From positions 992,001 through 1,056,000 of the forward strand of contig JAIXMG010000008.1 of NCBI GenBank assembly GCA_025201345.1: 64,000 nt of DNA, given 5' to 3'. A program made the translations under genes and the position numbers. Below, one piece after another: positions 58,515 to 64,000 of this stretch (positions are counted from its first letter, which is position 1; each line of letters opens with the position of its first letter). This DNA is from Thamnidium elegans (taxonomy: Eukaryota > Mucoromycota > Mucoromycetes > Mucorales > Mucoraceae). Below the pieces are notes generated by a model. It was given only the letters and a program-made list of their open reading frames with translations. It was not told where the DNA came from and did not search any database.

Positions 58515-61500
58515 ATGTACTTTATTCACTCGATATCCCCCTCCCACACACTAACACTACTTTAACTCTGTAACATTATATATTCCCCACCCCACTTTTC
58601 CTCTATAGTGAATTTACTCTTAATACCTTCATCTACGATGTATATTTTAATAACAATAGCATTTTTTTTTAAAAACTTTTTTTTTGGACTCACCTCCCTG
58701 TCTTTGCCATGTTAGAAAACATTTTTTTTTTATTACTTCGAGACCCTCGTATGCATTGTCTAACCAACCAACCAACCGACTGAGAGTTTCGCGCAAGAAC
58801 GGGATATTCTATCTACTATTTCTCATTGTAGATTTTTTTTACGCATCTACCCAAGAACTAGCCTCTTCTTTTTTAAAAAAATAATATTTCTTTTCCGTTT
58901 TCGGATCGAAATAATCAAGCCTTGATTATCTCCTGTTATAAGTGGGGAAAAGAAACCTTGTTTACCCTTTTCCTCATACCCCATATACGTCTAGAACAAT
59001 GAGGCTCGTGGTAGATGCTTTTTTCCATCATTTGATTCGTACTTTCTTTTAAAAAATAAGGATCACTTACTTATTACGACCAGTAAATAAAACCAATTAA
59101 GACCCAGTAATCGAATTCTATAATCGCTGAGAATTAAAACCCATTAGAAACATTATGACAACATCGCCTAGTAATAACGGAAAAAAAAAGCAAGACAGGG
59201 TAATATGTACGAATATAACGTATCTATGACCTTTCCGCTTACCTTTAATAAAAATCAATGTGTAGCTTATATCATCCATACGCTTTTTTTTTTTACTGTA
59301 TTTTTCCTTTTGTCGCGGTGCTAATCTTTTTTTTTTCTATTTTATAATCCTGATCCTACTTCTTCCTTCTAATTTTTTGGTCCAACCAAATTCAATTGGA
59401 ACCGAATCTATTTTCTAGTTGGATCGCCCTTTGTATGTGGTAATCTTATCCTTTTTGTTTGTTTATGTAGCAAATACAAAGTAAATAACATTATTTTGTA
59501 TTGCGGTTAATGCAAGTACGTATAATGGAGCATTACACCTTTTGTGAGTACTAACTTGTTTGCTCCTTTTTTGTTGTTGATTCAGTTAAAATATCTTGTG
59601 GTCGAGAAAAAAATATTAATAGCACCGCCCTACTACGTAACAAGGTTTATCCGAACAGGCGTTAATACAAAACGCTCGAACCCTGTCGTCCGGCTCTTTT
59701 AGGGTTCAACTAGTCCTTGTTGTAACGGGAAAATACGAGAGGGGCGTAAAAACGTTTAATTAATGTATAATTTTAATATACGTTTTAACATACGTTTACG
59801 ATGTGTATATATCTTTGACATTTTGTTTGTGAGTTTGAGTTTCGAATTTAGGGTTTTGTCGCTTTGTGTTTTTGCATATCTAATAGGTTCTTCCTTTAGA
59901 TTTATGTGTCAGATGAGTTACATAATAATCTTACCAAGCAAATATCCATTTATGATAGTTTCCGCTTCTCCCGTTTTTTCATTTTTTTTCATTTCATCTT
60001 GTACATGCAAACTGATCATCGTACATCCCTTTTCTTTCCGCTGTTACAAATATATGTCCTTTCTTCTTCTTCTGTGTGAGTTTGATGAATATACAAACTA
60101 TTTTAATATACCGCAAAAAAAATATCAAACGGCGCAAAACTCCATTATGACAATATCTATTTCGAAGTAGTTTTTTTTTAGTCAGTTTACTTGCTAATAA
60201 AAATGTGCTTCTTTCCTACCGTAAGCATGCAGCACTTTTTTGATCAGATAACATTTAGTAATCATAATTTCTAGTCCGATCTGCGCAATCCGATGTTGTA
60301 ATACAATAGAAAAAAAAAGCAGGAGATGAAATTCATATGCAACATATTAGACTGACTGTAGAGTCTAGATGGACCTTTAAAAAAAAACCCCTTGTTCCAA
60401 TTAATTCGCTGTATAATTTAACGTTTATCATTTAAAGATTTTAATGTACCTGGTGGGCCAGCAGGAATAGACTAGTAAGAAGTCGTACAATCAATTCACC
60501 CAGGAAGCTTCTAATAGAGTGTATATATACTCGTACGATTATATACCGCATTTTACGAACACCAGTAGTAAACATTATCGCAATATTGTATTACGTAAAG
60601 AAAAAAAAATGTTAGTTAAAAAAAAAAAGACTTGTGATAGAGACCCTTATTGTACTTAGCTTGACACGTCATTTCGATACCTGCAAATAAACTAGCATGT
60701 CATAATAGAAGTCCGCTTTTTTTTATCTATTTTATCTCTTTTGTAAAATTAAAAAAAGGGGGGGGGAGGGGGGAGCGACCCCACCTTTTTTTTTTCTTCA
60801 AAAGATAGCCTCTAGCACAGGAAAAATAAAAAACGACGACCTTGATCTGAGTGTTATCTTTCTTTAAGTGGCGATCGTAAAAATGTAAAAAACCCGTGTG
60901 GATAAACATTCTTCAAAGTTTAACCCAAAATATGTAGTTTATGCAAAAATAAAACATTTTCGTTCAGTCTTTTAAAACTCCATTCTTTTGCGGGATCCAC
61001 AAGTGTTGGCTATTATGTTGTATGTATTATTCGTATTTTATAACTTTTGGCAGTGTTTTTGATGTGTAAAAAAATAGTCAAGTTTTTTTTTTTTTTTTTT
61101 TTTTTTTTTTCGGAGGGTTCGACAATATTATATATTGATTATATCTACAGTAAATAGCTGACGTTGTTTTTAACAAGTATGTATGTATCGATTATATCTA
61201 TGCGAGTATGGTAGGTGTGGTTATTCGTTTTTTGGAGATGTCTAACATAAAAAAAAAGAGCGTTAAAAAATATAAACAAATATGGTATTTTCTGCATAAG
61301 TATAATTTACCCAATAAAAGGTCGGAATTATGCAATTTTTTTTTTTGTTGTTGTTGCCTCGATTTAAAGAAATATTTTTGTGGGATGGGGAAGTCTATCT
61401 AGCATTTGTAAAAACAGAATATTTATTTTATTTTCAAAAAAGAAAAACATGAGGGGCTTTTATATATATACTATATTGACGGATAAACGATATATAGTTC

Positions 61501-62780
61501 ATGTTCCGAATGTAAATAGCGCAAGTAAAATATCCAATAATTTAGCACTGTATAAACGATTAGGATAATCTTTGTGTACACTAACTTTAGTTTTAGAGTA
61601 GATCGCGCCTAAAAGTTAATAAGGAGAAAAGCGAATTTTATTTTAAAAGGTTCTCGCGAATTTCGGCTTTGATAGTTGAACGTTTGATACTGTGTACAGT
61701 ACTTAAAGAACGCGACTTTTATCCATAGAGCGTATGTATATTATGGCCGTGTTCTCTGTCTACCATATAGCTTTGAAGTCGAGATATAAACATATATATA
61801 TATATATATCAATATAACCATATAATATACGTAGTAGGTGTGTTTAAATTGAAATTGTAATAAAAAAAAGTACCTTGTAAAATCGCTCTCACTTAAAGTA
61901 ACTGGTTCTAATTTTTTTTTTTTTTTTTGTAGTAGTAGTAATAGTAGTAGTAGTAGTAGTATATTCGGTAATAAAAATGCTGGACAAGTTTTTTTTTTTT
62001 GGCCTATTTCAAGTGAAAATATAACATGTTTTCTCTAATACATAATAAACATAATATTTCAGAATATATACAAGAATATAGTTAAAACATCTGTAATGCA
62101 ATTAAAAGTAAATAATTTAAATATACTCACCAAACTATATAATAATGCTCGGTCTAATAATCATCTTTTGTTGCGCTCTACACTGGACATTTATATTATC
62201 ATTTGTCATAATCGTATTCTTACAAAACACACGCGCGTGATCCTACAATGTACCTATACTTCGTTTGTTTTATTGTGTGACACTCTTCCTAACCACACAG
62301 TGATACCATTCTCGTCTTTAAGAATGTATTATCTACCAAGGTTATTCGTAACAAAACAATGATAATCGAAATGCTAGAGAGAGGATAATGAAATAAATCT
62401 CACAAAGTAATTAGTTACGTACCATTTCAACACACAGCTCATAAATATTTTACTCGGCAACGATAACTTTTTTTTTAAAAAAATAATTAAAGTAGTTCTA
62501 ATGTTTGGGCTCTAGTAGAAAAAGATACACGATATATTTTTTCATATAGTAACTTGGACTAATTCAAGAAATATTTAGGATATTATAATCCATTATTTTT
62601 CGTCTATTATTCTTTTTAAAACACTTGTTTTTATACGTTCATCCAGGGGATAAACATCTTTTTGTTTTTCAGATTTTTTTCACGGGTTTTCTGAAATTAC
62701 TCACCATCCACTTTATCTTTCTTTGCGAAAAAAAACTATGGTAAAAAGACTTGCACTATTGCACTTTATTTATTTTTTTC
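58515..62780. other. Long gene-poor region
   Basis: About 4.3 kb without a gene I can support. It is AT-rich with homopolymers (T30 at about 61083-61112) and a trinucleotide repeat. Open frames such as 59763-60170 are hydrophobic low-complexity translations of T-rich DNA. It probably contains decayed repeats, since recognisable transposon relics begin directly after it. Confidence 0.45.
61930..61961. repeat. (TAG)n microsatellite
   Basis: About ten TAG/AGT units with one imperfect unit (AATAG), next to a T15 run. Confidence 0.85.
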
Positions 62781-62789
62781 CTTTGATAT

Positions 62790-63775
62790 ACTTATTGAAC
62801 TGATTTCGCAGCGAGTCAGTATTTTTATAATTCAGCACATCTTTTCCTTCCTTCAAACAGGCTTTCCAATCCATTCTTTTGTTTTGGTCTGCTTTTTTTT
62901 TTTTTTTTTTTTTTGCTTAAATTTAGCCACGAAATCCATAGCTGCTTCATAATCGTTATTATTTTTAGTAACACTGTATTAGGTAATGTTTCAGGAGTAA
63001 GCAAATCGTAATATTTTCTTTTCGTCGCGATAATTCTGGATTTCGCTTTATTTACAGCTTCTGTTAATAATGGCTGGTTGAGCGTGTTTACGAGCGTTAT
63101 AAGTCAGTCATATTCAATAATCTGAGCGTCAATCAGTTTTAATGACAGACTTGACATATTTTGAGAGTCGATTTGATGATGGTGTAGGGTTAAGATGTAT
63201 AAATATTGGATTATTGGATCGTTAGCGTAAAGATGATCACAAATAGAAAGACAGCGGTTTATAAAAAAAACAGTCCAAGTGTGATTAGTGGGTCGAGACG
63301 AGTTGTTATATTTTGCTTGATGCTGTCATGACACATTATGAAGCAGTCTGATGCCCATGGTTTACTTAAGTATGATAAGGCGCCTGGGGGATAACTATAT
63401 ACTAGATTGTCTTTTATATCTTGATGGACTGTGTCTACACAAATAATCAATAGTATTGGTTCGACATCGTATCTTGAAATAGCTTGGAGGCAGTAATTGA
63501 TACACCTTCGCAAAAACTTCTTGTTGACTGTATGTTTAATCTCTACTATGATGAGAGAGAGGGAGAGATCTAAGGTTGGGCATTTTGGCTCTAGAACTAT
63601 GTCTGAGCAGATTCCGTTTTTCCACTCGCAATTACCGATGAAGTAGTCATTCTTAGTTTTTGTTAGGGCCTCCTTAATAAAATTAGTTACTTTTGGTTCT
63701 TGAATGATTATTTTTGACATTGTGTCTGTTCCAGGCTTTAGAGCTTTTGACTTTTTTCGATGAGTTCGTAGCTGA
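62790..63775 (-). pseudogene. Broken PD-(D/E)XK nuclease-like gene of transposon-associated type
   Basis: On the reverse strand an open frame runs from about 63775 (upstream of the ATG at 63720) to 63259. It contains FIGNCEWKNGICSDIV and LIIVEIKHTVNKKFL, where SD...VEIK fits the D-ExK core of restriction-type nucleases. The frame breaks at an A8 run near 63263-63270; after a one-base shift the coding continues (CDHLYANDPIIQYLYILTL) to a TGA near 63104. It then resumes with TEAVNKAKSRIIATKRKYY. Another shift near 62970 restores DYEAAMDFVAKFKQ and, after a long A run, MDWKACLKEGKDVLNY. The fragments together describe a former protein of over 300 residues. I associate the type with repetitive mucoralean genes, from memory only. 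A homopolymer sequencing error could explain the first shift but not the stop. Confidence 0.62.
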
Positions 63776-63809
63776 CAAAAAAATAAGTGAGCATTTGCTT
63801 TTATACTTT

Positions 63810-64000
63810 ATCAAATGAGCAATTATGGGCTATTGTTAAGCATAAAAGTAAAGCATAATTAACCTATATAGAGTCTGAAACGCTCGCACAAAGGATAACC
63901 GAAGCATGCAATCAAGTCCATTTATCTCAACTTTGATAACATTATGCTCTGAAGATTATTTCAAACAAAGTTCCTTTATTATTCAAAGAAAATGTTCTTA
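63810..64000 (+). pseudogene. C-terminal relic of an IS630/Tc1-mariner transposase
   Basis: The forward frame from about 63810 reads NEQLWAIVKHKSKA, then SETLAQRITEACNQVHLSQL, then two stops and a degraded tail ending SNKVPLLFKENVL. This pattern (E-Q-x-W, basic stretch, ETL..RI..AC) is the region after the SPELNPIE motif of Tc1/mariner-like transposases. Stops inside the frame show it is dead. It runs off or ends near the window edge. The opposite-strand nuclease-like pseudogene ends about 35 bp away, so the two relics abut. Confidence 0.55.

Noticed and set aside
59640..59750. GGTTCAA/CTCGAACCC-like stretch resembling a tRNA B box
   Set aside because: No matching A box, acceptor stem or cloverleaf could be folded around it.
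59763..60170. Forward 135-codon frame
   Set aside because: Hydrophobic, Ser/Phe-rich translation of T-rich DNA with no family signal and no clear promoter.
62096..62362. Forward 88-codon frame
   Set aside because: No similarity to known domains and lies in repeat-rich, gene-poor DNA; length is compatible with chance.

Overview
The window looks like nuclear DNA from a Mucorales-type (Mucoromycota) fungus. It is very AT-rich. Genes are split by many short introns of about 50-90 nt with GT...AG ends, often inside poly-A or poly-T runs. Full sets of eukaryotic proteins (SMC4, GET3, a myotubularin, HOOK, a SAGA subunit, ribosomal proteins) sit on both strands. The placement is inferred from gene structure and protein character; no database was searched. 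I joined exons by hand, requiring GT/AG ends and a conserved reading phase; most junctions close perfectly.

Left part (1-16 kb): a sorting nexin (MVP1/SNX8 type, cut by the window edge) and a Sec2-type Rab GEF in tandem; a decayed repetitive-family gene; a tiny Cys-rich tail protein containing LRLRGG; a myotubularin phosphatase; a relic DDE transposase; an AtuA-family protein; and a large multi-KH RNA-binding protein. Centre-left (16-33 kb): GET3 and a YDJ1-type Hsp40 in tandem, which suits their shared role in protein targeting; a HOOK dynein adaptor facing a DEP-DH-PH-CNH Rho GEF with only 24 bp between stop codons; a small 46-codon ORF; an HSPA12-like Hsp70; HFI1/ADA1; and a CRAL-TRIO lipid-transfer protein. 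Centre-right (33-54 kb): a sugar transporter, a beta-trefoil lectin-like protein, mitochondrial bS16m, cytosolic eL20, an F-BAR/SH3 protein divergent from SMC4, a ZIP metal transporter, an intronless unknown membrane protein and a TPR-like protein.

Right part (55-64 kb): two divergent acetate-permease (GPR1/FUN34/YaaH) genes share about 664 bp of essentially identical sequence, intron included, while their N-termini and promoters differ. This is a clear recent gene-conversion or duplication signature. Beyond them are about 4.7 kb without convincing genes, then a transposon graveyard: a frameshifted PD-(D/E)XK-like gene beside the C-terminal relic of a Tc1/mariner-like transposase.

Most genes are housekeeping functions: endosomal trafficking and phosphoinositides (sorting nexin, myotubularin, Sec2, HOOK, CRAL-TRIO), polarity and cytokinesis (Rho GEF, F-BAR), chaperones, chromosome condensation, translation and nutrient transport. 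I see no biosynthetic cluster, CRISPR array, tRNA or rRNA. The most unusual items are the converted permease pair, the LRLRGG miniprotein, an RFX-type X-box in the GET3/KH divergent promoter, 11- and 13-nt microexons, and recurrent T(n)A(n) palindromes.
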